Shown: piece after piece, positions 9,494 to 18,322 of the stretch
Layout of the letters: every line of letters starts with the position of its first letter
Position numbering within the stretch: position 1 is the first letter of the stretch
Assembly: GCF_004015795.1 (NCBI RefSeq)
Contig: NZ_ML137218.1
Span: 1,835,811-1,899,810, forward strand
Direction: 5' to 3'
From: Falsirhodobacter deserti
GTDB taxonomy: Bacteria > Pseudomonadota > Alphaproteobacteria > Rhodobacterales > Rhodobacteraceae
Length of the DNA: 64,000 nt
Position numbers and translations under genes: made by a program
Notes under the pieces: generated by a model
Seen by the model: the letters and a program-made list of their open reading frames with translations, nothing else
Database searches by the model: none
What the model was told of the DNA's origin: nothing

Positions 9494-9841
9494 TCAGGCG
9501 CTGGCCAGATAGCCGGAGATCTCCTCGCCCGTCCGTTCGAAATCGACGGGCGGGCGATCCGCGACCGTCTGGAAATACTTGAAGTCGCAGATCAGCTCGT
9601 CCTCCTCCAGCACCGAGGCGACGATCAGGCAGTGCCCGAGATGGCGAGGCCCGTCATAAACATCCACAAGGCCCCGCAGATGGGTCAGGCGGCCCGCCTC
9701 GATGGCAAGGCCCGTGGCCCACAGGCGTTGCAGCGGATAGATCACATCACCAAGCTGGATATGCAGGCGCGAGCCGCGACGTCGTTTCTTCGCAGCTTGG
9801 CGAAGATCCTCACGCAGATGGTCGGGCAGATATTCCAGCAT
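9494..9841 (-). CDS. Conserved hypothetical protein (115 aa)
   Basis: Starts MLEYLPDHLREDLRQAAKKR, an amphipathic, basic N-terminal helix, followed by a mixed alpha/beta region (LHIQLGDVIYPL, VYDGPRHLGHCLIVAS). It has no signal peptide or membrane helix. It looks like a soluble small protein of the kind seen as a lineage-specific hypothetical in Rhodobacterales, but I recognise no named family. It is convergent with the PatB/MalY gene (the two stop codons adjoin) and divergent from the glycosyltransferase at 9917. Confidence 0.7.
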   Translation of the reverse strand: MLEYLPDHLREDLRQAAKKRRRGSRLHIQLGDVIYPLQRLWATGLAIEAGRLTHLRGLVDVYDGPRHLGHCLIVASVLEEDELICDFKYFQTVADRPPVDFERTGEEISGYLASA

Positions 9842-9916
9842 GACAGCCTCCCATGGTCACAATAGAAGTGTGGTCCGAAACGGCGAAATTTCAAGTGAGT
9901 CGAAGGGGAAGACGCG

Positions 9917-10783
9917 ATGGACTGGGGCATCTGCACGACGGCCGCCGCGCCCGTGGAAAAGCTGCGGGCCTTTCTGGCCCATCACCTTGAACTTGGGGTT
10001 TCGCAGATCTGGCTGCATCTGGACGATCCCGATGACAGCGCCGCCGAGGCGCTGGCGGGCATCGATCGCGTCAATGTGATCCGCTGCGATGCCGCATGGT
10101 GGGGCCCGCGGCGCCCCGAGCGTCACCAGAACCGCCAGTCGCGCAACATGCGCCGGCTTTACGACGCCGCCCCGCTGCCATGGATCGCCCATCTGGACGT
10201 TGATGAATTCATGCTGCCCCGCCGCCCTGTTTCCGATGTTCTGGCGCAGGCCGAAACGATCATGGTGCGCATGCGCCCGTGGGAAGCGCTGCACGATCCT
10301 GACCTGCCGCAAGGCATCTTCGCCGCACGCCAGTTCCGCGCGCCCCTGAAGCCCTTGGCCCAGCGCGTGATGGCCTTCGGCGATTACTCCGAGGTGATGG
10401 CCTCGGGCGCACTGGGCCATGCGGTGGGCAAGGCCATCTTCCGAACCGGCATTTCGGGGCTGGAACCGCGGCTGCATGGCGGGTTCCTGAACGGCAACCG
10501 GATCGAGGGGATCGGCTTCACCGACGACCTGCCCCTTCTGCATTTCCATGCCGAGGATCGCACCGCATGGCTGGACCGGCTGCCCTTCCGGCTGGAGCGA
10601 GGGGCCTATCGCAACAACGCCGCCCTCAATGCCTTCCTGACCGAGGCGACGACCGAAGAAATCGCCGCCTTCTATGACCACGTGATGTCGCCCGATCCCC
10701 AAATGCGGGCGAAACTCGCCGCACAGGGGCTTCTGATCGAGGCTGACCTGAACCTGGGCCGGAAGGGGAACGCACGGACATGA
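9917..10783 (+). CDS. Family 2-type glycosyltransferase
   Basis: 288 aa. The N-terminus (WGICTTAAAPVEKLRAFLAHHLELG) and the metal-binding acidic motif HLDVDEFML at about residue 95 fit the Glyco_tranf_2_4/GT92-like proteins that Rhodobacterales carry in cell-surface polysaccharide loci. The motif is preceded by QNRQSRNMRRLYDAA, which is common in this group. There is no signal peptide or membrane helix, so it should be cytoplasmic. It overlaps the downstream MOSC-like gene by 4 nt. Donor and acceptor are unknown. Confidence 0.75.
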   Translation: MDWGICTTAAAPVEKLRAFLAHHLELGVSQIWLHLDDPDDSAAEALAGIDRVNVIRCDAAWWGPRRPERHQNRQSRNMRRLYDAAPLPWIAHLDVDEFMLPRRPVSDVLAQAETIMVRMRPWEALHDPDLPQGIFAARQFRAPLKPLAQRVMAFGDYSEVMASGALGHAVGKAIFRTGISGLEPRLHGGFLNGNRIEGIGFTDDLPLLHFHAEDRTAWLDRLPFRLERGAYRNNAALNAFLTEATTEEIAAFYDHVMSPDPQMRAKLAAQGLLIEADLNLGRKGNART

Positions 10784-11313
10784 TGGCGATGGAAGATCTT
10801 GTGACCGGCCTGCCGCATGTGCTGGGTGCGCCGAAGGATGATGCGCCGGTGACCGGCCTCTGCTTCCGCCCTGCCGTGGGGGAACGCATCTTTCCCGATG
10901 CCCTGCGCCTGACTCGGGCAGAAGGCGTGCCGGGGGACCGATGGCTGACCCGCCCCTGGCTGCGCCTGCCCGATGGAAGCCCCCATCCCGCGATCCAGGT
11001 TTCCGTCCTGCCGCAGCGCGTGCTGGATCTGGTCTGGCGGGACCGGACGCAGCCGCATCCGGGCGATCCGGTCATCGCCGACATGGACATGTCAGAGGCG
11101 AACCTGCCGGTCGGCACGCTGCTGCGCGTGGGCACTGCCGTGATCCGCGTGTCGGACGTGTTCAACGATGGCTGCGTGAAGTGGAAGGTCCGCTATGGCG
11201 CCGATGCGAAGAACTGGATCGTGGCGCAGCCCGAACTGCGCCTGCGCGGCATCCTGTGTTCGGTGGAGCAGGACGGAGAGGTGTGGGTCGGTGACCGGAT
11301 CACCAAGCTTTAA
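10780..11313 (+). CDS. MOSC-domain-like protein
   Basis: 177 aa. The arrangement of strands and a single conserved-looking cysteine in FNDGCVKWKVRYG resemble the MOSC domain of molybdenum-cofactor sulfurases and YiiM/YuaD-type proteins, which bind sulfur or Moco on a cysteine. EGVPGDRWLTRP and EANLPVGTLLRVG also match the MOSC pattern. It starts 4 nt inside the glycosyltransferase gene and ends tail-to-tail with smc, the two stop codons overlapping in the sequence TTAA at 11310-11313. Function is assigned only at the domain level. Confidence 0.7.
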   Translation: MMAMEDLVTGLPHVLGAPKDDAPVTGLCFRPAVGERIFPDALRLTRAEGVPGDRWLTRPWLRLPDGSPHPAIQVSVLPQRVLDLVWRDRTQPHPGDPVIADMDMSEANLPVGTLLRVGTAVIRVSDVFNDGCVKWKVRYGADAKNWIVAQPELRLRGILCSVEQDGEVWVGDRITKL

Positions 11314-14300
11314 CCGACCATCTCCTCGGCGCGCTTCAGGTCCACGCTGACAAGCTGGCTGACACCCTGTTCCACCATCGTCACGCCGAACAGGCGGTCC
11401 ATCCGCGCCATGGTCACCGCGTGGTGGGTGATGATCAGAAAGCGCGTATCGGTGCGGCGGGTCATTTCGTCCAGCAGGTCGCAGAACCGGGTGACGTTGG
11501 CATCGTCCAGCGGCGCGTCCACCTCGTCCAGCACACAGATCGGCGCGGGGTTGGCAAGGAACACAGCGAAGATCAGCGCCATCGCCGTCAGCGTCTGCTC
11601 CCCCCCTGACAGCAGGGAAAGGGTCGACAGCTTCTTGCCCGGCGGCTGGCACAGGATTTCCAAACCGGCATCCAGCGGATCGTCGGATTCCACCATCACC
11701 AGCTTTGCCTCGCCGCCGCCGAACAGGTGGGTGAACAGGGTGCCGAAGCTGGCGTTCACCTGCTCGAACGCGGCCAGAAGCCGTTCGCGGCCCTCGCGGT
11801 TCAACGTGGCGATGCCGGCGCGAAGGCGCTTGATCGCCTCCTCCAGATCGGCGGCTTCGGCGGCAAGCGTTCCATGCTCCTCGGCGATGGCCTTCGCATC
11901 TTCTTCGGCGCGCAGGTTCACTGCGCCAAGGCCGTCGCGCTGGCGGCGCAGGCGGTGCACCTCCTCCTCCAGTGCGGCAGCATCGGGCATCGCCTCGGGA
12001 TCGACGGACAAGGAAACAAGCAGATCGTCAGGCCCGCGCTCCGTTTCCTCGTGGATGCGGGCGGCGGCGGTGGCCACCGCGGCAGCGGCGGCATCACGCA
12101 GGGCTTCGGCACGGGCCCGGGCCTCGCGCGCCTCGCCCGCCGCGCGTTCGGTATCGCGTTCGGCCGCCTGAGCGGTGCGTGCCGCCTCTTCGGCGGCGGA
12201 AAGGGCAGTTCGGGCGGCATCGCGCCGTGCCTCGGCAGCCTCCAGCTCTTCCGTCAGGTCATCGCGGGCGGCGGCAATCTCTTCGGGGGCGGCAAGGGCC
12301 TCCTCCAGCTCCGCCTCGGCCTCAGCCCGGCGTTCGGCCAGTTCGGCAGCACGGCGTTCGGCATTATCAAGACGGCCCCGCCACATCCCCATCTCGCGTG
12401 TGATGTCCTGACGGCGGCGCTTGCGGGCCTCGCCCTCACGCTTCAGTTCGTCATGGGCGGCACGGCGGGTCAGCATCGCGATCCGGGCGGCTTCCAGGGC
12501 CGTGCGCACGTCCTCCACCGCAGCGCGGGCGGCATGCAGATCGGGCAGCGCGGCAATGGCGGCCTCCGCCTCGGCCAAACGTGCGCGTGCAGCCATCGCC
12601 TCGTCGCCATGACGGGCTGTGGCAAGGCGCGCGCCTTCCAGCCGGCCCGCCAGAACCGACCGTTCCGCTTCGGCGCGGGACGCGGCGCGGCCCGCCTCGG
12701 TCAGGCGCAGATCGGCGGCGCGGCGGGCATCGCGGGCTGCCTGATCGGCGCGGGTGGCATCTGCAAGCCGCACGCGAAGGGCTTCATGTGCCATGACGGC
12801 TTCGGCGGCGCGGGCCTCGGCCTCGTCCAGGTCCTGCCGAAGGGCTGCCAGCCGGTTCATCTGGCGCAAACGCATCGCCGCGGCCGAGGGCATGTCGCCC
12901 GCAGCCGCGCGGAACCCGTCCCAGCGCCACAGGTCGCCCTTCAGGCTGACAAGGCGCTGTCCGGGCCGCAGACGTGCTTGGAGGGCCGCGCCCTGCCCTG
13001 TATCCACAACACCGATGCGCCCCAGCCGCCGCGCCAGAACGTGCGGCGCGGTCACATGATCAGACAGCGGTGTTGCACCTTCGGGCACGTCCGCATCCAG
13101 ATCTGAAAGCAAGGCCCAGCCCGATACGCCCTCCGTTTCCTCGGCCCGCAGATCGTCGCCCAGCGCGGCACCCAGCGCCGCTTCGTATCCCGGGGCCACG
13201 ACAAGGCGGTCCAGAAGCGGGTCGCCGCCCTCGGCCTCGCGGTCCACCATCCGCGCAAGGGCGGAAAGTTCCGCGCGCACTGCCCCGGCTGCGCTTTCGG
13301 CGGCAGAGCGGGCGGCCCGCCCCTCCCCCTCGGCAGACTGGGCCTGCATGCGGGCGTCTTCCGCCAGAACCAGCGCCTCGGCAGCGGCTTCCGCGGCTTC
13401 GCGCGCTTCGGCCAGAACCTCTTCCGCGGCGTCATAGGCTTCGGCGGCGGCCTCTTGCGCTTCGGCGGCACGCTCGGCCTCGTCGGTGGCGCGGGCGGCT
13501 TCGGCCTCGGCACGGGCAAGCGTTGCTTGCGTGTCCGACAAAAGGCGCTGGGCGGACTGGTGGCGGGCAGCAAGGCGGGCGGCATCTTCCGTGCGTTCGG
13601 ACTGCTGGGCCTCCCGCTCGGCAAGGATGTCGGCAGCTTCCCGCGCGGCTTCGGCGGCTTCGGCCAGCGCATCGTCCTGGCCTTCATCAAGGGCGGCCAA
13701 TTCCTCGGCCTCCGCCTCCAGCCGTTCCAGCGTTTCGGAAGCGTCCCGGTTCAGCGTCCATTCACGGTCGGCATCGCGCGCAAGCTGGTCGATGCGGGAC
13801 CGAAGCGTTTGGATGGCGGCCTGCGCCCGCCGCTCCTGATCGGCCAGCGTGTCGCGGCGCACCAGAAGGCGCTGAAGGATCGCGGCGGCGATCGCCTCTT
13901 CGTCCCGCCTCGGCTGAAGGCTGGCCTCGGCAGCGGCGCGGGCACCTGCGGCGGCTTCGGCGGCACGCTCGGCCTCGGCGGCGGCGGCAAGGCGGGTGCG
14001 CAACGCGCCCTCGGTTTCAAGGCGTGCCAGATCGGCCTCGCGCCAGCGGCGCCACAAAAGGCTGCCTTCGGCCCGGCGCAGTGCCTCGCCGATCTGGCGG
14101 TATCTCTGCGCCTGCTTTGCCTGGCGGGCCAGAACGGCAAGCTGAGAGGAAAGCGTTTCCACCGTATCCGCCACACGGGCAAGGTTTGCCTCGGCCCCGC
14201 CAAGGCGCAGTTCGGCATCATGGCGGCGGGCGTAAAGCCCCGAGATGCCGGCCGCTTCCTCAAGTATGCGGCGGCGGGCCTTGGGCTTGGCGTTGATCAG

Positions 14301-14753
14301 CTCGGCAATCTGGCCCTGCCGCACCAGCGCAGGGCTGTGCGCCCCGGTGGAAGCATCGGCAAACAGCATCTGCACATCGCGCGCCCGCACATCCTTGGCA
14401 TTCGCCTTATAGGCAGAACCTGCATCGCGGGTGATGCGGCGCACGATCTCTATCTGGTCCTGATCGTTGAAGGCGGGCGGCGCGCGCCGGTCGGAATTGT
14501 CCATCACGAGCGCGACTTCGGCAAAGCTGCGCGCCCCGCGGCTGGCGGTGCCGGCGAAGATCACATCCTCCATCCCGGCGCCGCGCATCGCGGTGGGGCG
14601 GTTTTCGCCCATGACCCAGCGCAGCGCCTCCAGCAGGTTGGACTTGCCGCAGCCATTCGGGCCGACCACGCCCGTCAGCCCCTCGCGGATCACCAGATCC
14701 GTGGGGTCCACGAAGCTTTTGAAGCCGTTAAGACGAAGGCGGGTGAAGCGCAA
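11310..14753 (-). CDS. smc: Chromosome segregation ATPase SMC
   Basis: 1147 aa. It is the core of the bacterial condensin that organises the chromosome with ScpA/ScpB. The N-terminal head carries Walker A VVGPNGCGKSN with GFKSF before it. Long alanine/glutamate/arginine-rich coiled coils (about 170-500 and 650-990) flank the hinge (about 505-640). The C-terminal head has the ABC signature LSLLSGGEQTLTA and Walker B VLDEVDAPLDD. Codons are extremely GC-rich because of the alanine-rich coils, which also produces long spurious open frames on the other strand. The 3' end overlaps the MOSC gene by 4 bp. Confidence 0.97.
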   Translation of the reverse strand: MRFTRLRLNGFKSFVDPTDLVIREGLTGVVGPNGCGKSNLLEALRWVMGENRPTAMRGAGMEDVIFAGTASRGARSFAEVALVMDNSDRRAPPAFNDQDQIEIVRRITRDAGSAYKANAKDVRARDVQMLFADASTGAHSPALVRQGQIAELINAKPKARRRILEEAAGISGLYARRHDAELRLGGAEANLARVADTVETLSSQLAVLARQAKQAQRYRQIGEALRRAEGSLLWRRWREADLARLETEGALRTRLAAAAEAERAAEAAAGARAAAEASLQPRRDEEAIAAAILQRLLVRRDTLADQERRAQAAIQTLRSRIDQLARDADREWTLNRDASETLERLEAEAEELAALDEGQDDALAEAAEAAREAADILAEREAQQSERTEDAARLAARHQSAQRLLSDTQATLARAEAEAARATDEAERAAEAQEAAAEAYDAAEEVLAEAREAAEAAAEALVLAEDARMQAQSAEGEGRAARSAAESAAGAVRAELSALARMVDREAEGGDPLLDRLVVAPGYEAALGAALGDDLRAEETEGVSGWALLSDLDADVPEGATPLSDHVTAPHVLARRLGRIGVVDTGQGAALQARLRPGQRLVSLKGDLWRWDGFRAAAGDMPSAAAMRLRQMNRLAALRQDLDEAEARAAEAVMAHEALRVRLADATRADQAARDARRAADLRLTEAGRAASRAEAERSVLAGRLEGARLATARHGDEAMAARARLAEAEAAIAALPDLHAARAAVEDVRTALEAARIAMLTRRAAHDELKREGEARKRRRQDITREMGMWRGRLDNAERRAAELAERRAEAEAELEEALAAPEEIAAARDDLTEELEAAEARRDAARTALSAAEEAARTAQAAERDTERAAGEAREARARAEALRDAAAAAVATAAARIHEETERGPDDLLVSLSVDPEAMPDAAALEEEVHRLRRQRDGLGAVNLRAEEDAKAIAEEHGTLAAEAADLEEAIKRLRAGIATLNREGRERLLAAFEQVNASFGTLFTHLFGGGEAKLVMVESDDPLDAGLEILCQPPGKKLSTLSLLSGGEQTLTAMALIFAVFLANPAPICVLDEVDAPLDDANVTRFCDLLDEMTRRTDTRFLIITHHAVTMARMDRLFGVTMVEQGVSQLVSVDLKRAEEMVG

Positions 14754-14866
14754 ATGATGATTCCGCTGTTAAGTGGCGCCCTGATATGGGCATCAGGCGC
14801 AAAGGTCACGCAGATGTTGCCCTTGCGGCCTGCACCGCTAGGATCGGCACGATTCGGAGAGATGGC

Positions 14867-15223
14867 ATGATCCCACCCTTTCTGCTTCTTCTGGGCTGCC
14901 AGCTGGCGGGCGAGGTTCTGGCACGCGTTTCCCAGCTGCCCCTGCCCGGCCCGGTGATCGGCATGCTGCTGATGCTGGGATTGCTGGTGACATCGCCGCG
15001 CACAGAGGCGATGATGCGCCCCGTGATCGCCGTGTTTCTTGCCAACCTTTCGCTGCTGTTCGTGCCTGCCGGCGCGGGCGTTGTCGCATTTCTTGGCCAA
15101 TTGCGCGCGGAGGGTCTGGCACTGGCGGTCACGCTTGTCGGCTCCACCGTCGCCGCCCTTTTGGCCGGGGCCTTCGCCTTTCTGGCCGTGGCACGCCTGA
15201 CCGGCAACAGGGCCAGTGAATGA
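14867..15223 (+). CDS. LrgA/CidA-family holin-like membrane protein
   Basis: 118 aa with four predicted membrane segments; PLPGPVIGMLLMLGLL is the family signature. LrgA/CidA proteins are holin-like and act with LrgB/CidB; in some bacteria they affect murein hydrolase export or pyruvate uptake. The start at 14867 follows GGAGAGA; the reading frame continues upstream without a better start. It overlaps the LrgB gene by 4 nt. Confidence 0.88.
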   Translation: MIPPFLLLLGCQLAGEVLARVSQLPLPGPVIGMLLMLGLLVTSPRTEAMMRPVIAVFLANLSLLFVPAGAGVVAFLGQLRAEGLALAVTLVGSTVAALLAGAFAFLAVARLTGNRASE

Positions 15224-15927
15224 GCGGGATGTGGACCCTGCTGAGCCACCAGTCCCTGATGTGGATTGCCGCAACCGTTGCCGCCTTCTGGATCGGCGAT
15301 CTGATGGCGCGGGCAAGCGGACGGCATCCGCTGGCCAATCCCGTCCTGATCGCGGTGCTGATCCTTGTGGCGCTGCTGCTGGGAACGGGCACCGATTACG
15401 GCACCTATTTCGAAGGGGCACAATTCATCCACTTCCTGCTGGGACCGGCCACGGTTGCGCTGGCGCTGCCGATCCGCGACAATCTGCACCATGTGCGCCG
15501 GGCGCTTCTGCCGCTGATGGCGGCACTGCTGGCAGGGTCCGCCACGGCGGCCGTAACGGCTGTGGGCATCGGTCGGGCGTTCGGGCTTGATGCGCAAACG
15601 CTTGCCTCGGTCGCGCCGAAATCGGCCACGGCACCCGTGGCGATCGGCATCGCGGAAACGCTGGGCGGCATACCTACGATGACGGCCGGCATGGTGTTGA
15701 TCACCGGCATGACGGGGGCGATCGTCGTGACGCCCCTGATGAACGCGATGCGCATCCGTGACTGGCGGGCGCGCGGCTTTGCGGTGGGCGTCGCCGCGCA
15801 TGGCATCGGAACGGCCCGCGCATTGCAGGTCAATCCGGTGGCGGGGGCATTTGCCGGTCTGGGAATGGGGTTGAACGCCATCCTGACGGCCTTCATCGCC
15901 CCTTGGGCATTGGGACTTTTCAGATGA
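15220..15927 (+). CDS. LrgB/CidB-family membrane protein
   Basis: 235 aa, polytopic. The signature ASVAPKSATAPVAIGIAE is characteristic of LrgB, and GIGTARALQVNPVAGAFAGL in the C-terminal part is also conserved. It is the expected partner of the LrgA protein encoded just upstream with a 4-nt overlap, and its own stop overlaps the start of the P1 peptidase gene (ATGA), so the three are translationally coupled. Confidence 0.92.
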   Translation: MSGMWTLLSHQSLMWIAATVAAFWIGDLMARASGRHPLANPVLIAVLILVALLLGTGTDYGTYFEGAQFIHFLLGPATVALALPIRDNLHHVRRALLPLMAALLAGSATAAVTAVGIGRAFGLDAQTLASVAPKSATAPVAIGIAETLGGIPTMTAGMVLITGMTGAIVVTPLMNAMRIRDWRARGFAVGVAAHGIGTARALQVNPVAGAFAGLGMGLNAILTAFIAPWALGLFR

Positions 15928-16901
15928 AACAAGGACGGCACAACCTTATCACCGACGTGGCTGGGCTGCGCGTCGGCCACGCGCAGGACGAGGCGCTGCG
16001 GTCCGGAACGACTGTGCTGACGGCAGACAAGCCCTTCACCGCAGCCGTTTCCGTCATGGGCGGCGCGCCCGGCACGCGGGAAACCGATCTTCTTTCCCCC
16101 GACAAGCTGGTGGCACAGGTTGATGCGCTGGTTCTTTCGGGCGGCTCTGCCTTCGGGCTGGACGCGTGTTCGGGCGTGATGGACGCGCTGCGCGCGCAAG
16201 GGCGCGGCTTTGCCGTGGGCGAGGCGCGCGTGCCGATCGTGCCGGGGGCCATCCTGTTCGACCTGCTGAACGGCGGCGACAAGAACTGGACCGAAAACCC
16301 CTATCGTGATTTTGGCCGCAGGGCTTTGGAAGCGGCAGCAGAGGAATTCGCCCTTGGCACCGCAGGTGCGGGTTTCGGCGCGATGACGGCGCGGTGGAAA
16401 GGCGGGGTCGGGTCGGCCTCGGCGGTGCTGTCGAACGGGGTCACGGTTGGCGCGCTGGTGGCCGTCAATGCCGTGGGTTCGGTCACTGCGGGGCAGAGCC
16501 GCCGCTTCTGGGCCGCGCCCTGGGAACTGGATGCCGAGTTCGGCTCCGTCGGGCTGCCCTCGGTTCTGGTGGGGCAGGATGAACCGCCGCGCACCAAGCG
16601 TCAGGGCGAAGCGACCACCGTTGCCATCGTCGCCACCGATGCCGCGCTGACCCAGGCCGAGGCACAGCGGATGGCAACGGCGGCGCAGGACGGCATCGCG
16701 CGCGCCATCGTGCCGTCGCACACGCCGTTCGACGGCGATCTGGTTTTCGCCGCCGCCACCGGTGAAAAACCGGTCGAGGATACGTTCCTTCTGGGGCACG
16801 CCGCTGCTGTCACCCTGTCCCGTGCCATTGCGCGTGCGGTGTATGAGGCGACCCCGCGCCCGGGCGATCTGCAAGCCGTCTGGCGGGACGGGCTTGGCTG
16901 A
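15924..16901 (+). CDS. P1-family (S58/DmpA-like) peptidase
   Basis: 325 aa. N-terminal-nucleophile hydrolases of this family are self-cleaving aminopeptidases or amidases (DmpA, NylC). LITDVAGLRVGHAQ at the N-terminus, LSGGSAFGLDA, GAGFGAMTARWKGGVGSAS and TVGALVAVNAVGSV are the typical blocks. Nylon-oligomer hydrolase-like activity cannot be told apart from peptidase activity here. The start at 15924 overlaps the LrgB stop, so the gene sits in an lrgA-lrgB-peptidase operon. It is convergent with moaE, with no intergenic space. Confidence 0.87.
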   Translation: MKQGRHNLITDVAGLRVGHAQDEALRSGTTVLTADKPFTAAVSVMGGAPGTRETDLLSPDKLVAQVDALVLSGGSAFGLDACSGVMDALRAQGRGFAVGEARVPIVPGAILFDLLNGGDKNWTENPYRDFGRRALEAAAEEFALGTAGAGFGAMTARWKGGVGSASAVLSNGVTVGALVAVNAVGSVTAGQSRRFWAAPWELDAEFGSVGLPSVLVGQDEPPRTKRQGEATTVAIVATDAALTQAEAQRMATAAQDGIARAIVPSHTPFDGDLVFAAATGEKPVEDTFLLGHAAAVTLSRAIARAVYEATPRPGDLQAVWRDGLG

Positions 16902-17339
16902 TCACCAGCGGGTCAGCGCATCTTCGTCGCTGGCCTTCGCCGCCACCCACTCTGCCCCATCAGCGCCGATCTCTTTTTTCCAGAACGGCGCGCGGGACTT
17001 GAGATAGTCCATCAGGAACTCTGCCGCCTGAAAGGCTGCGGCGCGGTGGCGGGCGGCTGTGGCCACCATCATGATCGGCGCGCCCACCTGCAGCCGGCCA
17101 TGCCGGTGGATGACCAGCACCCGTTCCAGCGACCAGCGGGCTGCGGCATCCTCGGCAATGGCCGCGATGGCACGCTCGGTCATGCCGGGATAATGCTCGA
17201 TCTCCATCGCGATCATGGAACCGGCATCGCGCACAAGGCCCGAGAAGGTAACAACAGCGCCCGCCTGCAGCCCTTCGGAAAAGGCGTTCAATTCCGCCCC
17301 CGCGTCGAAGGCTTCCGTCTGGACCCGAACGCCTATCAT
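16902..17339 (-). CDS. moaE: Molybdopterin synthase catalytic subunit
   Basis: 145 aa. MoaE inserts the dithiolene sulfurs into precursor Z using sulfur carried by MoaD. Diagnostic stretches are GAVVTFSGLVRD, MEIEHYPGMTE, VIHRHGRLQVGAPIM and the active-site KSRAPFWKKE. It overlaps moaD by 4 nt and follows it on the minus strand, giving the operon pgsA-moaD-moaE. All three genes overlap by 4 nt at their junctions. Confidence 0.96.
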   Translation of the reverse strand: MIGVRVQTEAFDAGAELNAFSEGLQAGAVVTFSGLVRDAGSMIAMEIEHYPGMTERAIAAIAEDAAARWSLERVLVIHRHGRLQVGAPIMMVATAARHRAAAFQAAEFLMDYLKSRAPFWKKEIGADGAEWVAAKASDEDALTRW

Positions 17340-17584
17340 CCGCCTGTCATCGGCGGGAAGAAGGCCACCTCGCGCACGCCGACCAAGGGCGCGTCGAAAT
17401 CGGCCAGTTCCTGATCAACCGCAACCCGCAGGGCGGATATATCTGCGAAAGCCAGCGCGTAACGGTCTTCGCGGGCGCGCAGTTCGTCAACCAGACCGGC
17501 CACGGTGGTGGCTTCTGTGTCCACCCGTTCACGCGGCAGGCCGATGCGTTCGCGCACCCATGCGAAGTAAAGGATGTCGATCAT
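17336..17584 (-). CDS. moaD: Molybdopterin synthase sulfur carrier subunit
   Basis: 82 aa, beta-grasp ubiquitin-like protein. The C-terminus FFPPMTGG supplies the Gly-Gly that becomes a thiocarboxylate. It begins MIDILYFAWVRERIG, and the start is fixed by the 4-nt overlap with the pgsA stop codon at 17581; longer open frame upstream is inside pgsA. It pairs with moaE immediately downstream. Confidence 0.96.
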   Translation of the reverse strand: MIDILYFAWVRERIGLPRERVDTEATTVAGLVDELRAREDRYALAFADISALRVAVDQELADFDAPLVGVREVAFFPPMTGG

Positions 17585-18246
17585 TTCTCGTCCCTCAGGA
17601 AGGGAAGCGCCTTGACGAAATAATCGATGCCCGTGATCGCGGTCAGCACCGCCGCGATCCAGATCAGGGCCAGCCCGATCTGCGTTGCGGTGGTGGCACA
17701 GCCGATGGCCCCGCACGTGCGGATTGCAGGCTCCATCCCGTCGGTCACGGCCTGCGCGTATTCGGCAGCCGTCATACCCTGAAGGTTGATCCCTTCCAGA
17801 TATTCAAGGCCGGTGCCAAGAAACAGAACGGAAATCGCGACCATCTGTGCGGTCGTCTTCCACTTCGCCAGTTTGGTCACGCGCAAAAGCGAGGCGTTGG
17901 CACCCAGAAATTCGCGAAGGCCGCTGACGAACACCTCCCGGAACAGGATGACGGTGGCGGGCAGGATCAGCCACGGGTTCATTCCGGAATAGCCGGTGAT
18001 GATCAAAAGGGCGATGACGACCATCGCCTTGTCGGCAATCGGGTCCATCATCCGCCCGAAGTTCGATTCCTGTTTCCACAGCCGGGCCAGATATCCGTCG
18101 AACCAGTCGGTCACTGCGGCGCCGATGAACAGCGACAAGGCCAGCCAGTCGGCCCATGGACGATGGAAATACAGAAACATCAGCGCCACACCCGGTGCGG
18201 CCAACAGGCGAAGGACAGTCAGGGTGTTGGGCAGGTTCCATTTCAT
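17581..18246 (-). CDS. pgsA: CDP-diacylglycerol--glycerol-3-phosphate 3-phosphatidyltransferase
   Basis: 221 aa inner-membrane enzyme making phosphatidylglycerol phosphate. The CDP-alcohol phosphotransferase motif DGx2ARx8Gx3Dx3D is present exactly, beginning FDGYLARLW and ending GRMMDPIADK. The N-terminus MKWNLPNTLTVLRLLAAPGV is also typical. Relative to the short family form, there is a ~35-residue insertion rich in alternating residues near positions 155-195. The gene lies 76 nt downstream of uvrC, an arrangement common in Alphaproteobacteria. Confidence 0.95.
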   Translation of the reverse strand: MKWNLPNTLTVLRLLAAPGVALMFLYFHRPWADWLALSLFIGAAVTDWFDGYLARLWKQESNFGRMMDPIADKAMVVIALLIITGYSGMNPWLILPATVILFREVFVSGLREFLGANASLLRVTKLAKWKTTAQMVAISVLFLGTGLEYLEGINLQGMTAAEYAQAVTDGMEPAIRTCGAIGCATTATQIGLALIWIAAVLTAITGIDYFVKALPFLRDEK

Positions 18247-18322
18247 ATTTCAGGCATATCCCGTTTTCCGCCCCAAGGGGAAGAGGGCGGACCAGTAACA
18301 GATATGCGGCACGCTGCCCAAT

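Noticed and set aside
11727-14870. Several long plus-strand frames opposite smc (up to 471 codons)
   Set aside because: They are low-complexity Gly/Ala/Arg/Pro shadows of the alanine-rich SMC coiled coils.
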